The notes under the pieces: generated by a model
Seen by the model: only the letters and a program-made list of their open reading frames with translations
Databases searched by the model: none
What the model was told of the DNA's origin: nothing
Program-made: the position numbers and the translations under genes
DNA from: NORP233 sp050186825
GTDB taxonomy: Bacteria; Planctomycetota; J058
Direction: 5' to 3'
Assembly: GCA_050186825.1 (NCBI GenBank)
Contig: JBFWYD010000039.1
Location: 1-64,000 of the forward strand
Length of the DNA: 64,000 nucleotides
In this document: piece by piece, positions 25,306 through 33,892 of the stretch
Numbering within the stretch: the stretch's first letter is position 1
How the letters are laid out: every line of letters begins with the position of its first letter

Positions 25306-26199
25306 ATGTTCGACCGGATCCTGATCCCCCTCGACGGCTCTCAGCTCTCGGAGTCGATCCTCGCGCCCGTCGGCCGGATCCTCCGCCGCGAGGACGCCGA
25401 GGTCGAGCTCCTCCAGGTGGTGCCCGCGCGCGCCGACACCTGGGCCTGGGGCGAGGAGTCCGCCTCCGCGCACGAGCCCGACGGGCTCCGCGACCACCTC
25501 TCCGCCGTGGCCGAGCGCCTCTCGAGCGAGGGCGTGACGGTCCACTCGCGCGTGGTCCGCGGCGAGCCCGCCGCCGCGATCCTCGACCGCGTCGAGGCCT
25601 GGCGGCCCTCGCTGGTGGCCATGACGACCCACGGCCGCGGCGGCCTGGGGCGGATCATCCGCGGGAGCGTGGCCGAGCGCGTGCTGCGGCGCTGCTCCGC
25701 GCCGCTCCTGCTCGCCTCGCCAGCGGCAGCCAAGGCCGAGGGCGAGCCGCGCTTCCGCAAGGTGCTCGTGCCGCTCGACCCCTCCAGCACGGCCGCGGCC
25801 ATCCTCCCGCTCGTGCGCGAGGTGGCCAGGCTCTACGAGGCCGAGATCGTCCTGTGCCGGGTGTGGCCGCTGTGGGAGGGCTACCCCTCCCTGCGCGAGG
25901 CCGCGCGCGCCCAGCACGACCACCCGGACGAGCGCACGGCCGACCTGACCGGCGTCCGCGATGAGCTGGAGGAGGCCGGGATCCGCACCCGCGTCCGCCT
26001 GGACGCGGGCGACCCCGCCACTCGGCTGCTGGAGGCGATCGAGGCCGAAGGCGCCGACCTGGTCGCGATGAGCACACACGGCTTCGGCGGCGCCACGCGC
26101 TGGCTGCTCGGCTCGGTGGCCGAGAAGGTCCTGCGCGCGGCGTCGGTCCCGGTGCTGCTGCGGCGCGCGCAGGCCGCAGGACAGGAGGTGAAGGAGTGA
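25306..26199 (+). CDS. Tandem universal stress protein (two Usp domains)
   Basis: 297 aa: two USP domains (residues 1-140 and 150-290). Each begins with the DRILIPLDGS-type strand and ends with an ATP-binding glycine motif: THGRGGLGRIIRGSVAERV in the first, STHGFGGATRWLLGSVAEKV in the second. The architecture resembles the ATP-binding tandem Usp Rv2623 of Mycobacterium. GAGGTG precedes the ATG. The gene overlaps the downstream zinc-finger gene by 4 nt (GTGA) and heads a three-gene operon. It is probably a cytoplasmic stress/energy sensor. Confidence 0.93.
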   Translation: MFDRILIPLDGSQLSESILAPVGRILRREDAEVELLQVVPARADTWAWGEESASAHEPDGLRDHLSAVAERLSSEGVTVHSRVVRGEPAAAILDRVEAWRPSLVAMTTHGRGGLGRIIRGSVAERVLRRCSAPLLLASPAAAKAEGEPRFRKVLVPLDPSSTAAAILPLVREVARLYEAEIVLCRVWPLWEGYPSLREAARAQHDHPDERTADLTGVRDELEEAGIRTRVRLDAGDPATRLLEAIEAEGADLVAMSTHGFGGATRWLLGSVAEKVLRAASVPVLLRRAQAAGQEVKE

Positions 26200-26552
26200 C
26201 GACCAAGGTGACCTGGGCAGCGAAGCGCGAGCAGCTCGAGCGGCTGCTGGCGCACCTCGAGCGGCGCAGCCTGGCCGTGGACCGCGACCTGCGGCGCGCG
26301 GCGGACCCGCTCAGCACCGACGAGGAGGACCAGGCGGTCGAGGTCCAGAACGACGAGGTGCTCGTCCAGCTCCAGCAGGAGGGGGCGGGCCAGGTCGAGC
26401 TGGTGCGGTCCGCGCTGGCGCGCATCGACGCCGGGACCTACGGGACCTGCGCGGACTGCGGCGGGCAGATCGCCCCGGGCCGCCTGGACGCCCTGCCCTA
26501 CGCGTCGGTGTGCATCGACTGCGCGCACGCGCGCGAGACCGCGGGGGACTAG
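26196..26552 (+). CDS. DksA/TraR-type zinc finger protein
   Basis: 118 aa. A helical N-terminal half (AKREQLERLLAHLERRSL) contains DPLSTDEEDQA where DksA has its coiled-coil tip acidic residues. The C-terminal zinc finger is CADC (85-88) and CIDC (106-109), preceded by the family's GTYGTC. Such proteins enter the RNA polymerase secondary channel and modulate transcription in stress. The start GTG overlaps the USP stop and the stop abuts the next GTG, indicating tight coupling. Several short DksA homologues in other genomes also accompany USP/CBS genes. Confidence 0.9.
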   Translation: MTTKVTWAAKREQLERLLAHLERRSLAVDRDLRRAADPLSTDEEDQAVEVQNDEVLVQLQQEGAGQVELVRSALARIDAGTYGTCADCGGQIAPGRLDALPYASVCIDCAHARETAGD

Positions 26553-27431
26553 GTGACCCGCGGCTTCGAGGCCGAGCTCGGGGCGGCGCAGGCCTGGCTG
26601 CTGGACGTCCGGCGCGAGCTGGGCGCCGCCAGCCAGGAGGAGGCGCGGGCCGCGCTCTGCGCCACCCTGCACGCCCTGCGCGACGCGCTCGGCGCGCACC
26701 AGTCCGCCCTGTTCGCGGGGCGGCTGCCGCTGCTCGTGCGCGGCCTGTTCTACGAGGGCTGGCGCCCGGCCTGGGAGCCGCTGGGCCTCGTGGGCGAGCG
26801 CGAGTTCTTGGCCGCGATCGCGGCCCACCACCCCGGCGTGGTCGACGCGCGCCGCGCCGCGCGCGCCGTGTTCAAGGCCATGGAGGACCGCGTCCGCTCG
26901 GGCGAGCTCGAGGACCTGCGCCGGTTCCTCCCCGCCTCGGCGCTCGGGCTCTGGCCGCGCCGCCTGCGCGGCCCGCTGGCGCCCGGCGAGACGACCGTGG
27001 AGCAGGTCATGACCCGCTCGGTGCTCTACTGCGCCGAGGAGGACCCGCTCGACGAGGTGCTGGCGCGCATGGACGAGCGGCGCGTGCGCCACGTGCTCGT
27101 GGTCGACCGCGCCGCCACCAGCGACGACGGGGGGCGCGTCCCCGAGGCGGCGATCCGCGGGATCCTCAGCAACCGCGACCTGCTCCACCTCCTGCGCGAA
27201 GGCCCGCGCGAGGGCGTGCGCCTGGACCGGCTGCGGGTCGGCGACGCCATGACCCCCTGCCCGCTCCACACCACCGAGCCCGAGGTCCCCGCGGCCGCCG
27301 CGGCGCGGGCGCTGCTCGCGCATCGCGTGAGCGCGCTCCCCGTCCACGACGGCGACGGCCTGCTGCTCGGGCTCGTGACGAGCGAGGACCTGCTCGCGGC
27401 CGCCTACGCGCGCGAGTTGGCCCCGGCGTGA
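26553..27431 (+). CDS. DUF2267-CBS domain protein
   Basis: 292 aa. Residues 5-120 match the helical DUF2267 family (ARAALCATLHALRDAL followed by LLVRGLFYEGW and GEREFLAAI). Residues 145-290 are a CBS pair: VEQVMTRSVLYCAEEDPLDEVLARM, then VGDAMTPCPLHTTEPEVPAAAAAR. CBS pairs bind adenine nucleotides or (p)ppGpp-like ligands and gate partner proteins. The GTG start directly follows the stop of the zinc-finger gene, making it the third gene of the USP operon. A single-gene CBS dormancy protein (Rv2626c type) is the nearest functional parallel. Confidence 0.85.
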   Translation: MTRGFEAELGAAQAWLLDVRRELGAASQEEARAALCATLHALRDALGAHQSALFAGRLPLLVRGLFYEGWRPAWEPLGLVGEREFLAAIAAHHPGVVDARRAARAVFKAMEDRVRSGELEDLRRFLPASALGLWPRRLRGPLAPGETTVEQVMTRSVLYCAEEDPLDEVLARMDERRVRHVLVVDRAATSDDGGRVPEAAIRGILSNRDLLHLLREGPREGVRLDRLRVGDAMTPCPLHTTEPEVPAAAAARALLAHRVSALPVHDGDGLLLGLVTSEDLLAAAYARELAPA

Positions 27432-27454
27432 GCCGGCCGCGGCCGCGCCGCCTG

Positions 27455-27518
27455 CGGCCGTGCCGCCCACGGGTGCGGCGCCCACGGGTGCGGCGCCTAC
27501 GGGCGCGGCGCCTACGGG
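27455..27518. repeat. 15-bp tandem repeats at convergent gene ends
   Basis: About four copies of a 15-bp unit of form TGCGGCGCCyACGGG lie between the CBS gene stop and the FHA gene stop at 27512. Each unit is partly self-complementary. This is probably a stem-forming bidirectional terminator region. Confidence 0.55.
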
Positions 27519-28306
27519 CGCGGCCGCGCGTGGCGACGCGTGGCCCGCAGGCGCGTCTCCCAGTAGCCATGCCGCAGGAACTGCTGGAGCGAGAGGTCCA
27601 GGTCGCCCTCGGTCGGCTCGACGTCGACGCGGAAGGCGTAGACCGCGCGCCCCAGGCGCCGCAGCCGCTCCAGGGCGGCCAGCCCCTCGAGCGCGCCGCA
27701 GCGCGCGCTCACGATGCGGCCGTCCGCGAAGACCACGCGGGCCCGCTCCTCGCCGTCGCAGAGCTCGAGCGCCCCGGTCCGCAGGTCGTGCTCGCAGTCG
27801 AGCAGGACGCGCTGGAGCTCGCGGCTCGTGGCCACCACGCCGCCGCGGGCGTCCTCGCGCGGGGCGAAGCGCCAGGTCGGCTCCTCGCCCTCGAGCAGGG
27901 CGGGCGGCGCGTCGACGCGGACCTCGAGGCGGACGCCCCCGACCTCCAGCCGGCCGACGCCCTGGAGCCGGGCCGGGCCCTGGAGCCGCGTCCCGTCCAG
28001 GCGCGTGCCGTTGGCGCTGCCGAGGTCCTCGACGCTCGCGGCCTGACCGTCCCAGCGCAGCAGCGCGTGGAAGCGCGAGGCCTGCGGGTCCTCGACCACC
28101 ACGTCGTTGCTCGGGTGGCGCCCGACGCGCAGGAGGCCCGGGGTCTCCAGCCTCCAGGTGCGCGCGCCCAGGCGCAGCGAGAGGCAGGTCCTCCCCGGCG
28201 GCTCGTCGCCGGCCGGGGGCCGCGGCGCTCCTGTGGCCGCGGGCGGCGCTCGACGCGCGCGGAGCGTCGAGCGCGGCTCGACCTCGGCGAAGCTGCGACT
28301 CACCAC
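27512..28306 (-). CDS. FHA domain protein with C-terminal DUF4388-like domain
   Basis: 264 aa from GTG 28306, chosen because CGGGAGGGA lies 7 nt upstream. An in-frame ATG at 28408 would add an Arg-rich stretch that looks non-coding. The FHA domain lies at about 45-125, with VGRHPSNDVVV, the SRFHALLRW loop and SANGTRLDG, all phosphothreonine-binding landmarks intact. Residues 140-255 resemble DUF4388/PATAN-type regions (TGALELCDGEERARVVFADGRI), found in signalling scaffolds. It likely reads kinase output. It is convergent with the USP-DksA-CBS operon. Confidence 0.8.
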   Translation of the reverse strand: MVSRSFAEVEPRSTLRARRAPPAATGAPRPPAGDEPPGRTCLSLRLGARTWRLETPGLLRVGRHPSNDVVVEDPQASRFHALLRWDGQAASVEDLGSANGTRLDGTRLQGPARLQGVGRLEVGGVRLEVRVDAPPALLEGEEPTWRFAPREDARGGVVATSRELQRVLLDCEHDLRTGALELCDGEERARVVFADGRIVSARCGALEGLAALERLRRLGRAVYAFRVDVEPTEGDLDLSLQQFLRHGYWETRLRATRRHARPRP

Positions 28307-28479
28307 AGGCGTCCCTCCCGGCGGGGCGAGACGCACGCTGCGGGCCGCCCCGCGCGCGCGCGCAGCTCGAGCCCTGGCCGGGCGGCGGCGCCCCGCGAGG
28401 TGGGTCATGATCGCGATGCGGCGGGGATGCTCACCCACCTCGCGGCCGACCCCTCCCCCTCCCTTCAGGAGCGCGCAAG

Positions 28480-29331
28480 ATGCCCGACACGATCCTCGTC
28501 CCGGTGGACGGCTCGCCCTACGCCGAGGCCGTCCTCGCGCCGCTCGAGCCCTTCCTCCGCCAGTCCGGCGCCGAGCTGCTCCTGCAGCGCGTGGTCCCTC
28601 GGCGCGGCTCGCGCGCCGAGGAGGGCGACGAGCTCGACGCGGCCGAGGCCTACCTGGGGGCGCTGGCCGAGCGGGTCGCGGACCAGCGCGGGCTCACGGC
28701 GCGGACCCGCGTGGAGCGCGGCGACCCGGCCGAGCGGATCCTGGCCGTGGCCGAGGAGACGGCGCCGCGCCTGGTGGCCATGTCCACCCACGGCCTGACC
28801 GGCTTCCAGCGGCTGATCCGCGGCAGCGTGGCCGAGCGCGTCCTGCGCCTGGCGCGGGTCCCGCTCCTGCTGCTCACCCCGGCCGCCCTGGCCGCGGGGG
28901 CGGTCCACTTCGAGCGCATCCTCGTGCCCCTCGACGGCTCCGCGCAGGCGGACCGGATCCTCCCCCACGTCGAGGCGCTGGCCCGCAGCTACGGGTCGCG
29001 CGTGACCCTGCTCCGCGTCGAGCCCGCCGTGGACGCCCCGCCCTACCCCGCCGGTCCGCCCGCGGTCCGCTGGGACGAGGCCCGCCTGCGCGCCTCCCTC
29101 GAGCCCCAGCGCGAGCGCCTGGCCCGGGCCGGCCTGGACGTCACGGTCCAGGGCGTGGTCGGCATGATCTCGCAGGAGGTCCTGCACGCCGCCGAGCAGT
29201 CCGGCCTGGTCGCCATGACCACCCACGGCCGCAGCGGGATCTCCCGCTGGTGGTTCGGCTCCGTCGCAGAGACCGTCGTGCGCCACTGCCCCTGCCCGAT
29301 GCTGATCCTGCGCGCGCCGGAGGAGGGGTAG
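28480..29331 (+). CDS. Tandem universal stress protein
   Basis: 283 aa; second tandem Usp protein in the island. Domain 1 has ILVPVDGS and STHGLTGFQRLIRGSVAERV; domain 2 has ILVPLDGSAQ and TTHGRSGISRWWFGSVAETV, both complete ATP-binding motifs. SD CAGGAG precedes the ATG. It resembles the 25.3-kb Usp but its inter-domain and mid-domain sequences differ greatly, so it is an old paralogue. Expressed alone, convergent with mutM. Confidence 0.92.
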   Translation: MPDTILVPVDGSPYAEAVLAPLEPFLRQSGAELLLQRVVPRRGSRAEEGDELDAAEAYLGALAERVADQRGLTARTRVERGDPAERILAVAEETAPRLVAMSTHGLTGFQRLIRGSVAERVLRLARVPLLLLTPAALAAGAVHFERILVPLDGSAQADRILPHVEALARSYGSRVTLLRVEPAVDAPPYPAGPPAVRWDEARLRASLEPQRERLARAGLDVTVQGVVGMISQEVLHAAEQSGLVAMTTHGRSGISRWWFGSVAETVVRHCPCPMLILRAPEEG

Positions 29332-29343
29332 CGGCCCTCTCCC

Positions 29344-30180
29344 TTACCCCTGACACGCCGGGCAGTAGAAGGTCGCCCGCTGCCCGAGCACCACGCGCAC
29401 GACCGCTCCCCGGCAGCCGCGCCGCCGGCAGCGCTCGCCCTCGCGCCCGTAGACCCGGTGCTCGCTCTGATAGCTCCCGTCCTGGTTGAGCGCGTTCCGG
29501 TAGGTCCCGTCGCCGAGGGTCGACCCCTCGTAGCGCACCGCGTGCTCGAGCACCGCGACCAGCTCCTTGCGCAGCCTCCGCCACTCCGCCGGCTGCAGCG
29601 CCCGGCACTCGCGCAGCGGGTCGATCCGCGCGGCGAACAGCGCCTCGACGGCGTAGATGTTCCCCACCCCAGCCACGGCGGCCTGGTCGAGCAGGCCGAC
29701 CTTGATCGGGCGCGCGCTCGCGCCGAGGGCGGCCTCGAGGTCGCCGTCCTCGAGCGCGAGCCCATCCTTGCCGAGCTTGGCGAGGACCTCGCGGCGGTAG
29801 CCCTCCTCGTCGTGGAGGCGCAGGGTGCCCAGCCCGCGCCGGTCCCAGAGGACCAGCTCCGGCGCCGCGCCGCCCTCGAGCTGGAAGCGGGCGCGGACGT
29901 GCTTCTCGCTGGGCGGGTCGGTCAGGAGCGCCAGGCCGGTCATGCGCGGCTCGAAGACCACCCGCCCGCCGTCCGAGAGCTCGAGCACCAGGCGCTTCCC
30001 TGCGCGCGCGACCGCCGCGACCTCGCGGCCCTCGACCCCGCGGCGGAAGGCCCGCGGCGAGGGGCTCACCTCGAGCGGGCGCACGTCGGCGCGCCGCGGG
30101 AGCGTCACGCGCGCGATGCGCGCGCCCGCCACGGGGGCGACCCCGCGGCGCATGGTCTCGACCTCGGGCAGCTCGGGCAT
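29344..30180 (-). CDS. mutM: Formamidopyrimidine-DNA glycosylase (Fpg/MutM)
   Basis: 278 aa. It removes 8-oxoguanine and formamidopyrimidines and cuts the abasic site. The N-terminus is the invariant PELPEVE with Pro2 as Schiff-base nucleophile and Glu3. The catalytic Lys lies in GKRLVLEL near residue 57. The helix-two-turn-helix region (VAGVGNIYAVEALFAARIDP) is intact. The C-terminal zinc finger contains CRRRGC and CPAC, and the damage-recognition QRATFYC. Length is normal. GGAGGG precedes the ATG. Confidence 0.96.
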   Translation of the reverse strand: MPELPEVETMRRGVAPVAGARIARVTLPRRADVRPLEVSPSPRAFRRGVEGREVAAVARAGKRLVLELSDGGRVVFEPRMTGLALLTDPPSEKHVRARFQLEGGAAPELVLWDRRGLGTLRLHDEEGYRREVLAKLGKDGLALEDGDLEAALGASARPIKVGLLDQAAVAGVGNIYAVEALFAARIDPLRECRALQPAEWRRLRKELVAVLEHAVRYEGSTLGDGTYRNALNQDGSYQSEHRVYGREGERCRRRGCRGAVVRVVLGQRATFYCPACQG

Positions 30181-30247
30181 GGTCCCTCCCCCGGAGGTAT
30201 GATCCGCGGCCCGGCCCCGGGACGGGCCGCACAGCGAGGGTGGCAGC

Positions 30248-30640
30248 GTGAAGTTCCGCGAGATCGTCGAGAGCATCGCCGTGGCCTGCAACTGGCAGGT
30301 CACCGAGGGGGACAACGGCTCGATCTGCATCGAGGTGCCCACCGGCAACTCGCGCACGCAGATGGTCCTGATCACCGACGACGTGGACATCGCCGACCAG
30401 CCGATCGTCCGCTACTGGAGCGTGGTCGGGCCCGCCGAGGACATCGAGTTCCGCCGCTGCCTCGAGGAGAACGCCAAGCTGGCCTACGGCGCCTTCGCGC
30501 TCCAGGACGGGCAACTCGTGCTGATGGACACCCAGCTGGTGCAGGACGCCGACCCCATGGAGGTCGGCGCCTCGATCGGCAACCTGGCCGCCTACGCCGA
30601 CCGCTACGAGCGCGACCTGTTCGGCGTGGACAAGTACTAG
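30248..30640 (+). CDS. YbjN / type III chaperone-like fold protein
   Basis: 130 aa, acidic and soluble. The N-terminal helix (FREIVESIAVACNW), beta strands (SICIEVPTG, RTQMVLIT) and C-terminal helix (GASIGNLAAYADRYERDLFG) have the layout of YbjN and secretion-chaperone-like small proteins. Family assignment is by pattern only. GTG start; TATGAT about 45 nt upstream may be its -10. The next small gene begins 4 nt after the stop, so the two form an operon. Confidence 0.6.
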   Translation: MKFREIVESIAVACNWQVTEGDNGSICIEVPTGNSRTQMVLITDDVDIADQPIVRYWSVVGPAEDIEFRRCLEENAKLAYGAFALQDGQLVLMDTQLVQDADPMEVGASIGNLAAYADRYERDLFGVDKY

Positions 30641-30644
30641 CGCG

Positions 30645-30905
30645 GTGCTGCTCGACGCGCGCCTCGAGGGCGAGCTCCTCGTGCAGGAGGAGCGCCACTA
30701 CCAGGGGCGGAGGTACTACGAGGCGTCGCTGGTGAGCGACGACGCCCAGACCCTGTTCCTCTACGAGGGACAGCTCAAGGAGGTCGGCGACCGCCTCGAG
30801 CTGGGCGCGCGCTATCGCGTCGTGTTCCGCCCCTTCGTGAACAACCGCTGGCTCGAGCTCAAGATCGTGGAGCTGGAGCGGATCGCGGGGCCGGCGGAGG
30901 AGTAG
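30645..30905 (+). CDS. Small hypothetical protein, 86 aa
   Basis: Begins at GTG 30645, 4 nt after the YbjN-like gene. All-beta-looking protein (RLEGELLVQEERHYQGRRYY, YRVVFRPFVNNRWLELKI) with no signal peptide or membrane span. No family recognised. Close coupling suggests it works with the YbjN-like protein. Its stop is 3 nt from the convergent SDR stop. Confidence 0.6.
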   Translation: MLLDARLEGELLVQEERHYQGRRYYEASLVSDDAQTLFLYEGQLKEVGDRLELGARYRVVFRPFVNNRWLELKIVELERIAGPAEE

Positions 30906-30908
30906 CCC

Positions 30909-31967
30909 CTACGGAGGGGTGTCGAAGCGCCAGGGGAGCTGCACGTGGTCCCGGTAGTAGCGCAGGATCTGGTTCAGGTAGCTGCGCAGGGGCGGGCACT
31001 CGATCGGGGTCCCGCGCAGGGCCGCGCGCGTGTTGGTCGTGTCGTAGATCACGTAGTGGTTGTAGTAGGCGAGCGACTCCGGGGTCAGGCGCGAGGCCTC
31101 GACCAGCTTGTCGAGCTTGAACAGGCCCTTGAAGAACAGCTCGGGCAGCGCGAGGCGCGGGCGCGGCGCGCCGAGGCGCTCGGCGACGAGCTCGACCAGC
31201 TCGCGTGAGCTGAGCGGCTCGGGGTCCGCGAGCTGGAAGGTCTTGCCCGCGGTGTCGGGGCGGGTGGGGATCGTGGTCAGGCAGTCGACGATGAAGTCCA
31301 CCGGGACCAGGTTCGGGCGGCCGGTGCCGGGCGAGGGCACGATCAGCATCCAGCCCATCATGATCGCGCCGAAGGTGGGGTAGGGCCCGTCGAACTTCTG
31401 GGTCTCGCCGGTCTTGCTGTCGCCGATCACGATCGCCGGGCGGAAGATCCGCGTCTCCAGGTCGCGCTTGCTCCGCTCGACCAGGACCTCGGCCGCGAAC
31501 TTGGTGGACTCGTAGTGGTTCTTGAACTCCTGGCCGCGGTCGAGCTCGTCCTCGAACACCATGTTGGTGCGGGTGCCGGAGACGTAGCAGGTCGAGATGT
31601 AGTTGTGGCGGACCTGGGGGATGGTGCGCAGGAACTTGAGCACCTTGCCCGTCCCGACCACGTTCACCCGGCGGGCCACGTCCTCGGGCACGGCCAGGTC
31701 GTAGACGGCCGCCAGGTGGTAGACCTCGTCCACCTCGGCGCGGATCCGGTCCGGCTCGGCCAAGCCGAGGTGGTCCTCGGTGATGTCCCCGCCCACCGCG
31801 AACACCTGCTCGCCCGCGGGGTCGAGCTGGCGCGCCGTGCGCTCGGTCTCCTCGAGGAAGCGCCGCTCGCAGAGCAGGTAGAGCGGCCGCCCCTGGGGGA
31901 GCAGCGCCTGGGTCAGCCGGCGGCCGATGAAGCCGGGGACGCCGGTGATCAAGATCCCGTTGCCCAC
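30909..31967 (-). CDS. SDR-family NAD(P)-binding reductase (fatty acyl reductase-like)
   Basis: 352 aa, GTG start with a CCAGGAGGATCGC leader (strong SD). Extended-SDR features: GVPGFIGRRL dinucleotide loop at residues 9-18, VYHLAAVYDL, the STCYVSGTR Ser strand and YESTK with Tyr152 and Lys156. The C-terminal part resembles the NAD-binding-4 group that includes fatty acyl-CoA reductases (FRPAIVIGDSKTGETQKFDGP). The substrate is likely a lipid or acyl group, by analogy and because an acyltransferase is divergent 72 bp away. Confidence 0.85.
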   Translation of the reverse strand: MGNGILITGVPGFIGRRLTQALLPQGRPLYLLCERRFLEETERTARQLDPAGEQVFAVGGDITEDHLGLAEPDRIRAEVDEVYHLAAVYDLAVPEDVARRVNVVGTGKVLKFLRTIPQVRHNYISTCYVSGTRTNMVFEDELDRGQEFKNHYESTKFAAEVLVERSKRDLETRIFRPAIVIGDSKTGETQKFDGPYPTFGAIMMGWMLIVPSPGTGRPNLVPVDFIVDCLTTIPTRPDTAGKTFQLADPEPLSSRELVELVAERLGAPRPRLALPELFFKGLFKLDKLVEASRLTPESLAYYNHYVIYDTTNTRAALRGTPIECPPLRSYLNQILRYYRDHVQLPWRFDTPP

Positions 31968-32025
31968 GCGATCCTCCTGGAGCGGGCGCGGACTCTAACA
32001 AGTCGCCCGCGGCCCCGCGCGGCGC

Positions 32026-32031
32026 TATAAG
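32026..32031 (+). promoter_or_regulatory. Candidate leaderless -10 (TATAAG) for the acyltransferase operon
   Basis: TATAAG ends 8 nt before the ATG at 32040 with no SD. It is in the 72-bp divergent interval shared with the SDR gene. Confidence 0.45.
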
Positions 32032-32039
32032 GGGCCCTG

Positions 32040-32963
32040 ATGCTCAGCCTCCTCAAGAAGGTCCTCGACGCGACCACCACCCCGCTGCCCGCGGAGCTCC
32101 GCGCGCAGCTCGCCGAGGACGCCCAGGTCAACTCGGCGGGCTACGACCCCTGGGGCCTGCACGTGGAGACGGCGGAGCGCACCCTGCGCTCCTGCCGCTG
32201 GCTCTACGAGCGCTACTTCCGGGTCAAGACCCACGGGATCGAGCACGTGCCGGCCGGGCGCGTGATGCTCGTGCCCAACCACTCGGGCCAGCTCCCGCTG
32301 GACGGGATGTTCGTGGCCATGGCCATGATCTTCGACGCGCACCCGCCCCGGATCGTGCGCGGGATGGTCGAGCGCTGGTTCCCCTCGCTCCCCTTCATCT
32401 CCACGCTCTTCGTGCGCTGCGGCCAGACCGTGGGCGACCCGCGCAACTGCGTGCGCCTGCTCGAGCGCGACCAGGCGATCCTGGTCTTCCCCGAGGGCGT
32501 GCGCGGCTCGGGCAAGACCTACTGGCACCGCTACGAGCTGCAGCGCTTCGGCACCGGCTTCGTCCGGATCGCGCTCGAGACCAAGACCCCGATCGTGCCG
32601 GTGGCCGTGGTCGGCGCCGAGGAGACCTACCCGAGCATTTACAACGTCGAGTGGCTGGCGCGCCTGCTCCAGATCCCCTACGTGCCGGTCACGCCCTTCT
32701 GGCCGCTGCTCGGGCCGCTGGGCGCGGTCCCGCTCCCGGTCCAGATCGACCTCCACTTCGGCGAGCCGCTCCGCTTCGAGGGCGACGCCGACGCGCCCGA
32801 CCACGAGGTCCAGGGCATGGTCGAGCAGGTCAAGGGGAGCATCAACGCGATGCTCGCGCGCGGCCTGGCCGCGCGCCCCGGGCTGAGCGCGCTCAAGCTG
32901 CTCCCCGGCGGGGGCCCGCTGCTCACGGGGCCGGCGCCCGCCGGTGAGGAGGGCGCGGCGTGA
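32040..32963 (+). CDS. Lysophospholipid/glycerol-3-phosphate acyltransferase (PlsC family)
   Basis: 307 aa. PlsC-type motifs: NHSGQLPLDG (His81 and Asp88), then FPEGVRGSGK and the IVPVAVVGAEE block. The catalytic His and Asp are separated by six residues instead of the usual four; variants of form NHxGxxPxDG exist in lipid acyltransferases of other bacteria. No clear TM helix, so peripheral inner-membrane association is likely. The GTGA overlap couples it to the following SDR gene, forming plsC-like / SDR / rluA. Confidence 0.85.
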   Translation: MLSLLKKVLDATTTPLPAELRAQLAEDAQVNSAGYDPWGLHVETAERTLRSCRWLYERYFRVKTHGIEHVPAGRVMLVPNHSGQLPLDGMFVAMAMIFDAHPPRIVRGMVERWFPSLPFISTLFVRCGQTVGDPRNCVRLLERDQAILVFPEGVRGSGKTYWHRYELQRFGTGFVRIALETKTPIVPVAVVGAEETYPSIYNVEWLARLLQIPYVPVTPFWPLLGPLGAVPLPVQIDLHFGEPLRFEGDADAPDHEVQGMVEQVKGSINAMLARGLAARPGLSALKLLPGGGPLLTGPAPAGEEGAA

Positions 32964-33892
32964 CCATCCTCGTCACGGGCGCCTCGGGCGCGCTGGCCCG
33001 GATCGTGGTCGAGACCCTCGCTCCCCGCCACGAGGTGGTCGGGGTGGACGTGCGCCCGCTCCCGGCCGGGCGCCCCTTCGAGGGCGAGTTCTACTGCGTG
33101 CGCTACACCCAGCGCCGGATGGCCGAGGTCTACCGCCGCCACAAGCCCGAGGTCGTGGTCCACCTCGGGCGGATCCGCGGCACCGAGAGCCGCTCGACCA
33201 GCTACCGCTACAACCAGAACGTGCTCGGCACGAGGCACCTGTTCGAGCTCGCGCTCAAGCACGGGACCAAGCGGATGGTGGTCCTCTCCACCTACCACGT
33301 CTACGGCGCGCACCAGCACAACCACGTCGGCCTGACCGAGGACCACCCGCTGCGCGCCAGCCAGATCTTCCCGGAGCTGAACGACGCGGTGGAGCTCGAC
33401 CACATGGCGACGAGCTACCTGTGGCGCTACCGGCGGGTCGAGACGGTGGTGCTCCGCCCCGCGAACATCATCGGCCCCTCGCTGAACAACATGAACAGCC
33501 GCCTGCTGCGGCTGCGCACCGTGCCGCGCCTGCTCGGCTACGACCCGATGATGCAGTTCATCCACGAGCGCGACACGGCCCGCGCGATCTGCCTGGCGAC
33601 GAACAGCGACAAGTGGGGCGTCTACAACGTGGCCGGCGAGGGCGCGGTGCCCTGGTCCAAGGCGATCCGCCTGGCGGGCGGCAAGCCGATGCCGATCCCG
33701 CACCTGCTGGCCTACCCGCTGGTCGGGAGCCTGGCCGCGCTGCGGCTCGTGTTCCCGCGCCACCTGCTCGACTACTTCCGCTACCCGACCGTGATCAACG
33801 ACGACCTGTTCCGCCAGACCTTCGGCTACGAGCCGCAGTACAACTCGGTGGACACCCTGCGCAGCGTGAGCGCCGAGGCGCTGGCGGTGTGA
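32960..33892 (+). CDS. NAD-dependent epimerase/dehydratase (SDR)
   Basis: 310 aa. Rossmann loop TGASGALARIVV at the N-terminus, VVVHLGRI strand, STYHVYGAHQHN and LRPANIIGPSLNNMN. The usual YxxxK pair is not obvious at the expected place (DHMATSYLWRYR instead), so catalysis is uncertain and it could be an atypical SDR. Couples by GTGA overlap on both sides, to the acyltransferase and to the pseudouridine synthase. Probably modifies a sugar or lipid headgroup. Confidence 0.8.
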   Translation: MTILVTGASGALARIVVETLAPRHEVVGVDVRPLPAGRPFEGEFYCVRYTQRRMAEVYRRHKPEVVVHLGRIRGTESRSTSYRYNQNVLGTRHLFELALKHGTKRMVVLSTYHVYGAHQHNHVGLTEDHPLRASQIFPELNDAVELDHMATSYLWRYRRVETVVLRPANIIGPSLNNMNSRLLRLRTVPRLLGYDPMMQFIHERDTARAICLATNSDKWGVYNVAGEGAVPWSKAIRLAGGKPMPIPHLLAYPLVGSLAALRLVFPRHLLDYFRYPTVINDDLFRQTFGYEPQYNSVDTLRSVSAEALAV

